Virus record (IMG/VR): IMGVR_UViG_3300008267_000173 | Location: 1-34,506 of that record | Origin: a virus | Length of the DNA stretch: 34,506 nt | Reading direction: 5' to 3' (one strand) | Notes under the pieces: model-generated | Told to the model about the DNA's origin: nothing | Seen by the model: only the letters and a program-made list of their open reading frames with translations | Database searches by the model: none | Shown: piece by piece, positions 9,084 to 17,025 of the stretch | Position numbering within the stretch: position 1 is the first letter of the stretch | How the letters are laid out: the number at the start of each line of letters is the position of its first letter | Made by a program: the position numbers and the translations under genes

Positions 9084-9127
9084 AAAGCTAGGACACTAAC
9101 ATAGACATTGTGTCCTAGCTTTCTTAT
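9084..9127 (+). terminator. Rho-independent terminator after the gp32-like gene
   Basis: A perfect 13-bp stem pairs AAAGCTAGGACAC (9084-9096) with GTGTCCTAGCTTT (9110-9122) around a 13-nt loop, followed by CTTATTTTT. It separates the gp32-like gene from the recombinase gene, so the ssDNA-binding protein can be made in excess on its own transcript. Confidence 0.88.
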
Positions 9128-9158
9128 TTTTAGGTAATAACAATATTATACATAGACA

Positions 9159-10157
9159 ATGGCAATTAAGAAAAATGATTTCAGTACGCTGAAGAAGAAA
9201 TTCTCCACTTCGGCGAAGTACAAACCCCAACGTTTCTTTGACTTGGGTGAGGAGTTTTTGGATGCCGTTGGTTTACCCGGACCTGCTATCGGACATTTAA
9301 ATATGTTCTTAGGACACTCAGATACTGGTAAGACAACAGCGTTGGTTAAAACAGCCGTGGATGCACAGAAAAAAGGTATTTTACCTGTCTTTATCATCAC
9401 GGAACAAAAATGGTCTTTTGAACACGCGAAACTTATGGGTTTTGAATGTGAAGAAGTGGTTGATGAGTCGACAGGTGAGTTGGATTGGGATGGGTTTTAC
9501 ATCTTTAATAACAACTTTGACTATATCGAACAAATTACTGACTACATCAATAGTTTGTTAGATGCACAAGAAAAAGGTGAGTTGGATTATAGTTTATTGT
9601 TCTTATGGGATTCAGTTGGTTCTGTTCCTTGTAAGATGACTTACGAAGGTAAGGGTGGTAAACAACACAACGCATCAACATTAGCGGACAAAATCGGTAT
9701 GGGTATCAACCAACGTATTTCAGGTTCACGTAAAGCGGATTCTAAATACGAAAACACTTTGGTTATTGTAAACCAACCGTGGGTTGAATTACCTGATAAC
9801 CCATTTGGTCAACCAAAAATCAAAGCTAAGGGTGGTGAAGCAATTTGGTTAAACTCATCATTGGTGTTCTTATTCGGAAACCAAAAAGGTGCTGGTACAA
9901 CTAAGATTACTGCAACCAAAGACAAAAGAACCGTTAAGTTCGCATCAAGAACAAAAGTTTCTGTGTTAAAAAACCACATCAATGGACTTGGGTATGAGGA
10001 CGGTAAAATTATCGTAACACCACACGGATTTATTGCTGGTAAAGATACCACAGAAGAGAAAGCGTCAATCGAATCTTACAAGAAAGAATACGCTGAGTAT
10101 TGGAGTCAAATCATCGGAACTGATGGTGATTTCGACTTGAAAGAAGAAAAAGAGTAA
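9159..10157 (+). CDS. uvsX: RecA-family recombinase, UvsX-like
   Basis: This is a 332-residue RecA-fold ATPase that forms filaments on ssDNA and catalyses strand exchange, starting recombination-dependent replication and repair. Walker A is GHSDTGKT at residues 52-59. Walker B is LLFLWDS at ~146-152. A glycine-rich loop region KGGKQHNAS follows, then the conserved VNQPW segment and an acidic C-terminus (DFDLKEEKE). The length is close to T4 UvsX (~390) but shorter. The order gp32-UvsX-nuclease-helicase makes a compact replication cassette. The ATG has no Shine-Dalgarno sequence, only an A/T-rich leader after the gp32 terminator. A host-type RecA is less likely because the sequence is short and lacks its characteristic C-terminal domain. 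Confidence 0.88.
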   Translation: MAIKKNDFSTLKKKFSTSAKYKPQRFFDLGEEFLDAVGLPGPAIGHLNMFLGHSDTGKTTALVKTAVDAQKKGILPVFIITEQKWSFEHAKLMGFECEEVVDESTGELDWDGFYIFNNNFDYIEQITDYINSLLDAQEKGELDYSLLFLWDSVGSVPCKMTYEGKGGKQHNASTLADKIGMGINQRISGSRKADSKYENTLVIVNQPWVELPDNPFGQPKIKAKGGEAIWLNSSLVFLFGNQKGAGTTKITATKDKRTVKFASRTKVSVLKNHINGLGYEDGKIIVTPHGFIAGKDTTEEKASIESYKKEYAEYWSQIIGTDGDFDLKEEKE

Positions 10158-10180
10158 GTGTAACCATTAAACAAACTATA

Positions 10181-11188
10181 GTGATTAAAACGTTAATAAT
10201 TGACGGAAATAATCTTTTTAAAATTGGTTTCCACGGGGTTAGAGATTTCTACCACGAAGGGAAACATGTTGGAGGTGTTTGGCATTTTATAAATACCATC
10301 CGAAGGTTTATTGAAGAACACAACTTTGATAAGGTCGTTGTTTTTTGGGATGGTGACAGTAACTCTTCCTCAAGGAAGCTGATATACCCCCAATACAAAG
10401 AACATCGTAGAAACGACATGAATGAGTTCAAAATGGACTCGTTTCAAGAACAGAAAGAACGGGTAAAAGAATACCTCGAAGAGATGTTCGTAAGACAGGT
10501 ACTAATTGACAATAATGAAGCTGATGATTTAATCGCTTATTATTGTCAAATATCTGAAAACGAACACAAAACAATTTTTTCAGGTGATAAAGATTTGACA
10601 CAACTTATTTCGGATAAAGTGTCAATTTATTCACCAAACGCGAAAAAATTCTTTAAGAACGGTGATATCATAAAGTTACATGACATTGAGGTACCTCATA
10701 GAAATATTAAAACTTGTAAGGTTTTGATGGGGGATAAGTCGGATAACATAGATGGTATCTATTTCTTAGGAGAAAAAACATTTGTAAAATTATTCCCTGA
10801 GGTACTTGACGAAACGGTTACTGTAACCGATATTTTAAGAAAGGCGGAAGACCTTTTGAAAGAAGACAAAGAGAACAAAGTATTACAAAACCTATTAAGT
10901 GGTAAAACTAAAAGTGGTATATTCGGAGAAGAATTTTTCACAATCAATGAAAAGATTGTTGATTTGTCAAACCCCCTTATTACAGATGATGCTAAGGAAT
11001 TAGTCGAACTTTACTACCGTGAAAGCCTCGACCCTGATGGACGTGGATACAAGAATCTAATTAAGATGATGATGAAAGATGGATTCTTCAAATACCTACC
11101 AAAAGGAGACGATGCTTGGGTATACTTTTTAAAACCATTTTTAAAATTAACAAGAAAAGAAAAACGTAAATTTAAACAAATCAAATAA
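10181..11188 (+). CDS. rnh: T4 RNase H-like 5' nuclease (FEN family)
   Basis: This is a 335-residue flap/5'-3' exonuclease that would remove RNA primers and flaps from lagging-strand fragments. Metal-binding acidic residues are all visible: D8 in LIIDGNN, D57/D59 in VFWDGDS, E113/D115/D116 in NEADDLIAY, D136/D138 in FSGDKDL, and D185/D188 in LMGDKSDN, the last in the helix-hairpin-helix entry. The arch region YPQYKEHRR (69-77) is basic, as in the family. T4 RNase H is 305 residues, so the length fits. The start is GTG at 10181, 23 nt after uvsX; it gives the expected short lead into the first strand. The C-terminus is very basic. The next gene begins 3 nt downstream. Confidence 0.88.
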   Translation: MIKTLIIDGNNLFKIGFHGVRDFYHEGKHVGGVWHFINTIRRFIEEHNFDKVVVFWDGDSNSSSRKLIYPQYKEHRRNDMNEFKMDSFQEQKERVKEYLEEMFVRQVLIDNNEADDLIAYYCQISENEHKTIFSGDKDLTQLISDKVSIYSPNAKKFFKNGDIIKLHDIEVPHRNIKTCKVLMGDKSDNIDGIYFLGEKTFVKLFPEVLDETVTVTDILRKAEDLLKEDKENKVLQNLLSGKTKSGIFGEEFFTINEKIVDLSNPLITDDAKELVELYYRESLDPDGRGYKNLIKMMMKDGFFKYLPKGDDAWVYFLKPFLKLTRKEKRKFKQIK

Positions 11189-11191
11189 ATT

Positions 11192-11647
11192 ATGAAAGAG
11201 CAACAAGACGCAACGAAACTAGAGTTTTTGATGATGGTTAATGATAACATCATTGTTCAGAGATTTTTTAATGTTAGGGATTTTAATCCTAAGGCTAAAA
11301 CTTCGATGGACTTGTATTATCTAATCAGAGAATTCTCAAATGAAATTGAGTACCAACTTAAAATGAAAACGGTTGTCTATATGATGGACAACATGGATGA
11401 AATCACTACGAATCCGGCTATGTTGGAGACATCGTATACTGATGGACCTGAGCATATTAACATCTTTGTTAAGCAAGGAGACATGACAATTTGTCACAGA
11501 CAGTTCAATGCAAAAGTATACCCTCCAAAGGTAAGATACACCGTAGATGTACGCCCACACCTAAAAAATCTACTTATGTCTTTGACTGACATTTTTTCAT
11601 CTAAAAATTTAACATTGGAATACATGGGAGTTCCTCTATCTGTCTAA
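11192..11647 (+). CDS. Uncharacterised protein between nuclease and helicase genes (151 aa)
   Basis: I do not recognise this protein. It is 151 residues, mixed alpha/beta, without membrane segments. The start is charged, a helical part follows (~35-60, SMDLYYLIREFSNEIEYQ), then beta-rich stretches (EHINIFVKQGDMTI, KVRYTVDVRPHL) and a C-terminal helix plus strand. It sits in the replication cassette, 3 nt after the RNase H-like gene and 30 nt before the helicase, where a helicase-loading, primase-related or DNA-binding accessory function would make sense. That is inference from position only; it is shorter than T4 gp59 (217 residues) and I see no motif linking them. Confidence 0.8.
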   Translation: MKEQQDATKLEFLMMVNDNIIVQRFFNVRDFNPKAKTSMDLYYLIREFSNEIEYQLKMKTVVYMMDNMDEITTNPAMLETSYTDGPEHINIFVKQGDMTICHRQFNAKVYPPKVRYTVDVRPHLKNLLMSLTDIFSSKNLTLEYMGVPLSV

Positions 11648-11655
11648 TATTTATT
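11647..11655 (+). promoter_or_regulatory. ATATTTATT motif upstream of the helicase gene
   Basis: The same 9-mer as at 7190 overlaps the end of the preceding gene's stop region and lies 22 nt before the helicase ATG. It is one of five occurrences of the TATTTAT core in short intergenic gaps. The promoter role is speculative. Confidence 0.22.
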
Positions 11656-11677
11656 TTTACATTAAAAGAGAAACACT

Positions 11678-13072
11678 ATGGCGTCAAACAAAAATTTTGA
11701 ATATTTGGGTAGCGGATTTCAGCTACAATTACTAAACCAACTTATCATCGATAAGGAATTTGCAAGAACAATTATTGATGTTCTTGACACTAATTACTTT
11801 GAGAACAAATACTTCAAAATCATTATTCAAATGGTAAAGGAGTACTATGGTAAGTACGAGCATACCCCAACGTTTGACACCTTAGAACAGATTACAAAGT
11901 CAGAATTACAACAAGAATTAGCATCAAAAATTGTTATTGATACTATCAAGAAAATTAAAGATGTTAATGTTGAAGGTGGATTGTTTGTTCAAGAAAAAGC
12001 ACTTAAGTTCTGTAAACAACAAGAACTTCAGAAAGTGATGAACAAAGCTCAAAAAATCATTGATGGTGGTGAATTTGAGAATTACGATAAGGTTGAACAA
12101 CTCGTTAGAAACGCTTTACAAGTGGGTCAGAGAGAAGATGGTCAATCTGATGTATTTGCTAATTTGGATGAGGTGTTAAATGAAGACTACAGACACCCAA
12201 TTCCTATGGGAATACCTGGTATTGACAGGTTATTAAAAGGTGGTCTTGCTAAAGGGGAAATTGGTGTTGTGTTAGCACCAACGGGAGTAGGTAAATCAAC
12301 TCTACTAACGAAAATATCTAATCACGCATTTAACATGGGGTATAACGTACTTCAAATCTTTTTTGAGGACAACCCAAAAATTATTCAAAGAAAACATTTT
12401 ACATTATGGACGAAAATTCATCCAGATGAGTTATCTTTGAAGAAAGATGAAGTTATGGCTAAGGTTCACGAGATTAAAACCACAATGCCGAATAAACTAG
12501 TCTTGAAAAAACTACCGTCAGATACAATGTCTATGTTACAAATTAAAAACCAAATCAGAAAAATGATTGCTGATGGTATTAGAATTGACATGGTATTGTT
12601 AGACTACATTGATTGTGTAGTACCTGATAGAAACTTAGGTGACGAATGGAAATCTGAAGGTTCGGTAATGAGAGCTTTCGAGGCGATGTGTCACGAACTT
12701 GATATTGTTGGATGGACCGCAACACAAGGTAACCGTCAATCAATATCTTCAGATGTTGTAACAACAGACCAAATGGGGGGTTCTATTAAGAAAGCTCAAG
12801 TAGGTCACGTTATCATTTCAGTTGCTAAATCATTACAACAAAAAGAAATGAAATTAGCTACTATTGCAATCACTAAATCACGTATTGGTGATGATGGTGT
12901 TGTATTTGAGAATTGTAAGTTCGATAACGGAATGTTAGAGATTGATACTGAAAGTTCGGTAACATTCTTAGGACTTGAAGAACAACAAGAAGAAAGAAAT
13001 AGACAACGAATCAAAGATTTGTTGGATAGAAGAAAACAAAAAGAACAAACTAAAAAAGAAGAAAATAATTAA
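11678..13072 (+). CDS. 41: Replicative DNA helicase, gp41/DnaB-like
   Basis: This 464-residue hexameric helicase would unwind DNA at the fork. An N-terminal helical domain of DnaB-N type (~10-110, [16 protein letters not shown] and on) precedes a RecA-fold motor. Visible there are [16 protein letters not shown] (the usual entry), Walker [10 protein letters not shown] at 200-208, FFEDNP, and Walker B MVLLDYID at 305-312. These are followed by the conserved region with TATQGNR and [10 protein letters not shown], and an arginine/lysine-rich tail. T4 gp41 is 475 residues. Its stop is one base from the nrdB start, joining replication to dNTP supply. No primase is encoded in this window; the partner primase (T4 gp61) should lie elsewhere. 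Confidence 0.9.
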   Translation: MASNKNFEYLGSGFQLQLLNQLIIDKEFARTIIDVLDTNYFENKYFKIIIQMVKEYYGKYEHTPTFDTLEQITKSELQQELASKIVIDTIKKIKDVNVEGGLFVQEKALKFCKQQELQKVMNKAQKIIDGGEFENYDKVEQLVRNALQVGQREDGQSDVFANLDEVLNEDYRHPIPMGIPGIDRLLKGGLAKGEIGVVLAPTGVGKSTLLTKISNHAFNMGYNVLQIFFEDNPKIIQRKHFTLWTKIHPDELSLKKDEVMAKVHEIKTTMPNKLVLKKLPSDTMSMLQIKNQIRKMIADGIRIDMVLLDYIDCVVPDRNLGDEWKSEGSVMRAFEAMCHELDIVGWTATQGNRQSISSDVVTTDQMGGSIKKAQVGHVIISVAKSLQQKEMKLATIAITKSRIGDDGVVFENCKFDNGMLEIDTESSVTFLGLEEQQEERNRQRIKDLLDRRKQKEQTKKEENN

Positions 13073-13073
13073 T

Positions 13074-14021
13074 ATGGAACCAATTTTAAAAGAAAACCCG
13101 AACAGATTTGTTATCTTCCCTATCGAATATAATGACATTTGGGAGTACTACAAACAACACCAAGCAGCTTTTTGGACTGCTGAGGAGATTGATTTAACAA
13201 GTGATATTCGTGATTGGGAAAACCTTTCTGATAACGAAAAATACTTTGTTAAGAATGTATTGTCGTTCTTTGCGGCGTCTGATGGTATTGTAAACGAAAA
13301 CTTGGCGGAGAATTTCCTAAAAGAAGTTCAATACCCTGAAGCTAAGTTCTTTTACGGATTCCAATTAATGATGGAAAATATTCACTCATTAATGTATTCA
13401 TTATTAATCGATACTTATGTGTCAAACCCAGAAGAAAAGGATGAGTGTTTTAATGCGATTGATAGATTACCTGCAGTTCAGAAGAAAGCTAAATGGGCTT
13501 TAGATTGGATTGAAAACGCATCTTTCCAAGAAAGACTTGTTGCGTTCGCAGCGGTTGAAGGAATCTTTTTCTCAGGTTCATTCTGTTCAATATTTTGGTT
13601 AAAATCTCGAGGTATCATGCAAGGTTTATGTAACGCTAATTCACTTATTTTTAAGGACGAAAACTTACATTGTGACTTCGCTATTCACTTATTAAATAAT
13701 CACGTGAAAGAAAGACCAAGTGAAAAACGAATCAAAGAGATTCTACTTTCAGCACTTGAAATTGAAAAAGAATTTATTACAGAATCATTACCAGTATCTT
13801 TGATTGGAATGAATTCAAATCTAATGAAACAATATCTTGAATTTGTTGTTGATGGATTATTAGTAAAACTTGGGTGTAAAAAAGAGTTTAATGTTGAACA
13901 ACCATTTAAATTCATGGAACAAATTGCGGTTGAGACTAAAGGTAATTTCTTTGAGTCAAGAACTGTGGAATATCAAAAAGCAAAATTGAATGAAACACTT
14001 TCATTCACTGATGATTTTTAA
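13074..14021 (+). CDS. nrdB: Class I ribonucleotide reductase small subunit
   Basis: This 315-residue subunit holds the di-metal/tyrosyl radical needed to make dNTPs. Ligands are at D40 (EEIDLTSD), E101 and H104 (MENIHS), E162 (AVEGIFFSG) and E196/H199 (KDENLHC). The radical tyrosine is Y108. The sequence reads very like eukaryotic R2 ([30 protein letters not shown]), the type also found in Bacteroidota, and ends in a short tail with TDDF that would bind the large subunit. I chose the ATG at 13074 rather than an in-frame ATG at 12975, which lies inside the helicase gene and would add a lysine-rich extension unlike R2. It starts one base after the helicase stop. Confidence 0.95.
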   Translation: MEPILKENPNRFVIFPIEYNDIWEYYKQHQAAFWTAEEIDLTSDIRDWENLSDNEKYFVKNVLSFFAASDGIVNENLAENFLKEVQYPEAKFFYGFQLMMENIHSLMYSLLIDTYVSNPEEKDECFNAIDRLPAVQKKAKWALDWIENASFQERLVAFAAVEGIFFSGSFCSIFWLKSRGIMQGLCNANSLIFKDENLHCDFAIHLLNNHVKERPSEKRIKEILLSALEIEKEFITESLPVSLIGMNSNLMKQYLEFVVDGLLVKLGCKKEFNVEQPFKFMEQIAVETKGNFFESRTVEYQKAKLNETLSFTDDF

Positions 14022-14034
14022 TTAAAACTTATAT

Positions 14035-16464
14035 ATGATGTCATTGAAAATTAAAAAAAGAGGTGGGGAGGAAATGTCTTTTAACCCACAAAAAATTTAT
14101 AACCGAGTTAAGAGAGCGGCAAAAGGTTTGAGTGTTAACTCAGATGAAATTTTTATTAAAGTAATCACTTCAGTACCAACTGAAGGTACTATTACAACCA
14201 AAGAACTTGACAAACTAGTTTATGAGATTGCGGCTTCTTACACAGGAAGTCACCATGATTACTCAAGACTAGCTTCTTCGGTTGCGATATCTTCATACCA
14301 CAAAGAGACTAATGAAAGTTTCTCAGAAACAATGAAGTTATTACACGGTCACGGAATTATTAATGATATCTTGATTGATACTATTAATAGATATGGTGAA
14401 GAAAACATTGATAGTGTTATTAATCATGAAAATGATTATAATTTTGACTACTTCGCTTGGCGTTCACTGCAAGAGATGTATTTGTTGAAAACACCGAAAG
14501 GTGTGGTTGTTGAGAGACCACAACACATGTACATGAGAGTTGCTCTTTGGGTTACTAAAACATTTGAAGACGCTGTTGAGTACTACCATTCATTGTCACA
14601 ACAATTAATTTCACCGGCAACACCAATCATGATTAACGCTGGTACTAAAGTACCTCAGTTAGCGTCTTGTGTGTTACACTACAATAACTCAGATTCAAGA
14701 GACGGTCTTTTGAACACTATGAGAGATATCTCAACATACTCTTCAGACGCGGCGGGTATTGGACTTTCTATGTCTAATATTCGTAGTAAAGAAAGTCGTA
14801 TAAATTCTTCAGGTGGTTACGCAGGTGGGTTATTGAAGTACTTAAAAATTGTTAACGAATCATTACGATTCTTTAATCAACAAGGACGTAGACCTGGTAG
14901 TGCGGCTATTTACTTGGAACCATGGCACAAAGACATTTTTGATTTATTGGACATCAAAAAGAACACAGGTGCTGAGGAACTTAGAGCTCGTGACTTGTTC
15001 ACGGCACTATGGTTACCTGACAATTTCATGAAAGCGGTTGAAACGAATGGTGATTGGTATTTGTTCTGTCCTAACGACATTATCAAAGCTGGTATCAAAC
15101 CATTACAGGAAACTTATGGGGATGAATACGAAAGAAACTATAATAAAGCGGTGTCTTTAGGTCTTGGTAAAAAAACTAAGGCACAAGAGATTTGGAATAA
15201 AATTATTGAATCACAAGTTGAAACAGGTGTTCCTTATTTATTGGCTAAAGACAATGTAAACTCTAAGAGTAATCACCAAAACATCGGTGTTGTTAAACAA
15301 TCCAACCTTTGTGCTGAGATTATTCAGTATACTGACGAGGAAACTACCGCAATTTGTACCCTATCATCTATGGTTCTTAAAAACTTTATCAAAGATGGTA
15401 AGTTTGATTTCAAACTACTTCATGATGAAACAAGAAAAGTTGTTAGAGCGTTGAATAAAGTGGTTGACATTAACAACTACTCAACTGAGAAAGGTCGTAA
15501 AGGAGGTATGGAACAAAGAGCAATTGCTATTGGTACACAGGGACTTGCTGACGTTTTCTATTTGATGGATTATATTTTCACATCGGAAGAGGCTCGTCAA
15601 TTGAACAAAGATATTTTTGAAACTATCTATTACGCGGCTATTAGTGAAAGTAACGAGTTGTGTAGAACTGAAGAATACCAACCATATAAATTCTTTGAAG
15701 GTTCACCAATGTCAAAAGGAGATTTCCAATTTGATTTATGGGGTCTTAAAGAAGAAGAACTATCTGGTTTTTGGGATTGGAATGGTTTAAAAGATGATGT
15801 TGCTAAATGGGGTGTATGTAATTCATTATTTACGGCTCAGATGCCTGTAGCATCTTCAGCAAAAATTACAGGTTCATTTGAAATGACAGAACCAGCACAT
15901 TCGGCGTTGTTTAATCGTCGTGTTGTTGGTGGTGAGATTATGATTGTTAACAAATATCTTATTAACGATTTTGAAAAAATTGGTATTTGGTGTGAAGAGT
16001 TAAAGAATGAAATCATCATGAACGAAGGTTCAATTCAAAACATTAACTTTAACAATTATCTTGACCCAGAAGAAAAAAGTTACAATAAAAAAGTTAAAAG
16101 AATTGAACACTTAATCCCTAAGTACAAAACTATTTGGGAGATTTCACAAAGAGAATTAATTGATATGGCGGCTGACAGAGCACCATTCATTGACCAAACA
16201 CAATCAATGAATATCTACATGTCAAACCCTACATTATCTAAAATTTCTTCATCACATTTCCACTCATGGAAAAAAGGATTGAAAACTTTGTGTTACTACG
16301 TCAGAACCAAAGCAATTTCAACAGGAGCTAAACACTTGGCGGTTGATATTTCTAAAGTTGGTAAACAATCTACTAAGAGTGTGGAAACACCCGTAGTTAA
16401 TTATAATCAGGAAACACAAAAACCAACAGATTCTCAATTTGAATGTTTTGGTTGTTCATCTTAA
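14035..16464 (+). CDS. nrdA: Class I ribonucleotide reductase large subunit
   Basis: This 809-residue catalytic subunit reduces ribonucleoside diphosphates to deoxy forms. Residues ~4-95 look like an ATP-cone (KIKKRGGEE, FNPQKIYNRV) for allosteric control. Active-site pieces are C212 in LASC, N424-C426-E428 in NLCAE and C441 in AICTLSS. The radical-transfer tyrosines are Y754/Y755 in LCYYVRT. The C-terminal redox pair is C804/C807 in ECFGCSS. Overall it resembles the eukaryotic-type R1, matching the small subunit. It starts 13 nt after nrdB (ATG at 14035; a second ATG at 14038 is equally possible). No intein or intron interrupts it, although phage nrdA genes often carry one. A strong terminator follows. 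Confidence 0.95.
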   Translation: MMSLKIKKRGGEEMSFNPQKIYNRVKRAAKGLSVNSDEIFIKVITSVPTEGTITTKELDKLVYEIAASYTGSHHDYSRLASSVAISSYHKETNESFSETMKLLHGHGIINDILIDTINRYGEENIDSVINHENDYNFDYFAWRSLQEMYLLKTPKGVVVERPQHMYMRVALWVTKTFEDAVEYYHSLSQQLISPATPIMINAGTKVPQLASCVLHYNNSDSRDGLLNTMRDISTYSSDAAGIGLSMSNIRSKESRINSSGGYAGGLLKYLKIVNESLRFFNQQGRRPGSAAIYLEPWHKDIFDLLDIKKNTGAEELRARDLFTALWLPDNFMKAVETNGDWYLFCPNDIIKAGIKPLQETYGDEYERNYNKAVSLGLGKKTKAQEIWNKIIESQVETGVPYLLAKDNVNSKSNHQNIGVVKQSNLCAEIIQYTDEETTAICTLSSMVLKNFIKDGKFDFKLLHDETRKVVRALNKVVDINNYSTEKGRKGGMEQRAIAIGTQGLADVFYLMDYIFTSEEARQLNKDIFETIYYAAISESNELCRTEEYQPYKFFEGSPMSKGDFQFDLWGLKEEELSGFWDWNGLKDDVAKWGVCNSLFTAQMPVASSAKITGSFEMTEPAHSALFNRRVVGGEIMIVNKYLINDFEKIGIWCEELKNEIIMNEGSIQNINFNNYLDPEEKSYNKKVKRIEHLIPKYKTIWEISQRELIDMAADRAPFIDQTQSMNIYMSNPTLSKISSSHFHSWKKGLKTLCYYVRTKAISTGAKHLAVDISKVGKQSTKSVETPVVNYNQETQKPTDSQFECFGCSS

Positions 16465-16496
16465 TCGCAACATTAATCGCGACATTAATCCCGACA
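16461..16496 (+). repeat. Three tandem 12-nt repeats running into the nrdA terminator
   Basis: Three direct copies follow one another without gaps: TTAATCGCAACA (16461-16472), TTAATCGCGACA (16473-16484) and TTAATCCCGACA (16485-16496). The first contains the nrdA stop codon and the third supplies most of the left arm of the terminator hairpin. This looks like local duplication of the hairpin arm. Confidence 0.85.
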
Positions 16497-16513
16497 TTAT
16501 GTCGGGATTTTTT
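16487..16513 (+). terminator. Rho-independent terminator after nrdA
   Basis: A 10-bp stem pairs AATCCCGACA (16487-16496) with TGTCGGGATT (16500-16509) around a TTA loop, followed by TTTT and more T-rich sequence. It closes the replication/nucleotide block before the baseplate operon. Confidence 0.88.
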
Positions 16514-16520
16514 ATTTTAT

Positions 16521-16557
16521 AACTATTTATCGAAAATATCGAGACACTATATTTATT
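16521..16557 (+). promoter_or_regulatory. Two TATTTAT motifs upstream of gp25
   Basis: AACTATTTATC (16521-16531) and ATATTTATT (16549-16557) lie between the nrdA terminator and the gp25 ATG at 16561. The first 11-mer recurs exactly at 18913-18923 before the next large structural gene. The region must contain a promoter because a terminator precedes it. Which motif serves is not decided by the sequence. Confidence 0.35.
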
Positions 16558-16560
16558 AGT

Positions 16561-17019
16561 ATGGCAGATGGATTCACATATGGTATAAATTTCCCCTTTC
16601 AAGATTCTTTTGATGGGAAGTATCTTAGTTTATCGGATTTAACTGAAGAGGAGATTAGAACTGATTTAGTCCATCTAATTTTAACTAGAAAAGGTAGTAG
16701 GTATTTTTTACCTGATTTTGGTACAAGATTATATGAGTATATCTTTGAACCACTTGACGGTCCTACGTTTTCTGATATCTCAGCTGAAATTAGACAATCG
16801 GTTGAGGATTATATGCCAAACTTAAAGATTACTAATATCAGTGTTATTCCGGCTTCGGCGGGTGAAGAGAACAAAGGGACTTATATAAATCAGGACGACC
16901 AAAGAGAGTTCAGAGTGACAAATATAAGTCAATTAGAACATACCGCTAAAATTAAAATAGAATATACTATAACTGAAACAGCATTTGATACTACAGATTT
17001 CATAATTATCAATATTTAA
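16561..17019 (+). CDS. 25: Baseplate wedge protein gp25 (GPW/gp25 family)
   Basis: This 152-residue protein forms the conserved inner wedge core that holds the first sheath ring in contractile tails. The family signature is clear: DLVHLILTRKGSRYFLPDFG followed by TRLYEYIFEPLD (residues ~35-70), then a helix and paired strands up to the C-terminus. T4 gp25 is 132 residues. An insertion near residues 100-125 (EENKGTYINQDDQ) makes this one slightly longer. It opens the baseplate operon after a terminator, and gp6 follows 6 nt downstream, the usual partner since gp25 docks on the gp6 ring. Confidence 0.93.
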   Translation: MADGFTYGINFPFQDSFDGKYLSLSDLTEEEIRTDLVHLILTRKGSRYFLPDFGTRLYEYIFEPLDGPTFSDISAEIRQSVEDYMPNLKITNISVIPASAGEENKGTYINQDDQREFRVTNISQLEHTAKIKIEYTITETAFDTTDFIIINI

Positions 17020-17025
17020 TAATAT

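Noticed and set aside
9121-9149. Possible -35/-10 pair (TTCTTA / TATTAT) before uvsX
   Set aside because: The -35 matches poorly and the start would fall almost on the ATG; read-through or an unrecognised element is as likely.
12975-13073. Longer N-terminus for nrdB starting at the in-frame ATG 12975
   Set aside because: It lies inside the helicase gene and adds a Lys/Asn/Glu-rich extension unlike R2; ATG 13074 follows the helicase stop and starts the conserved protein.
14035-16464. Possible intein or group I intron in nrdA, common in T4-like phages
   Set aside because: All catalytic motifs occur in order in one uninterrupted frame with normal spacing.
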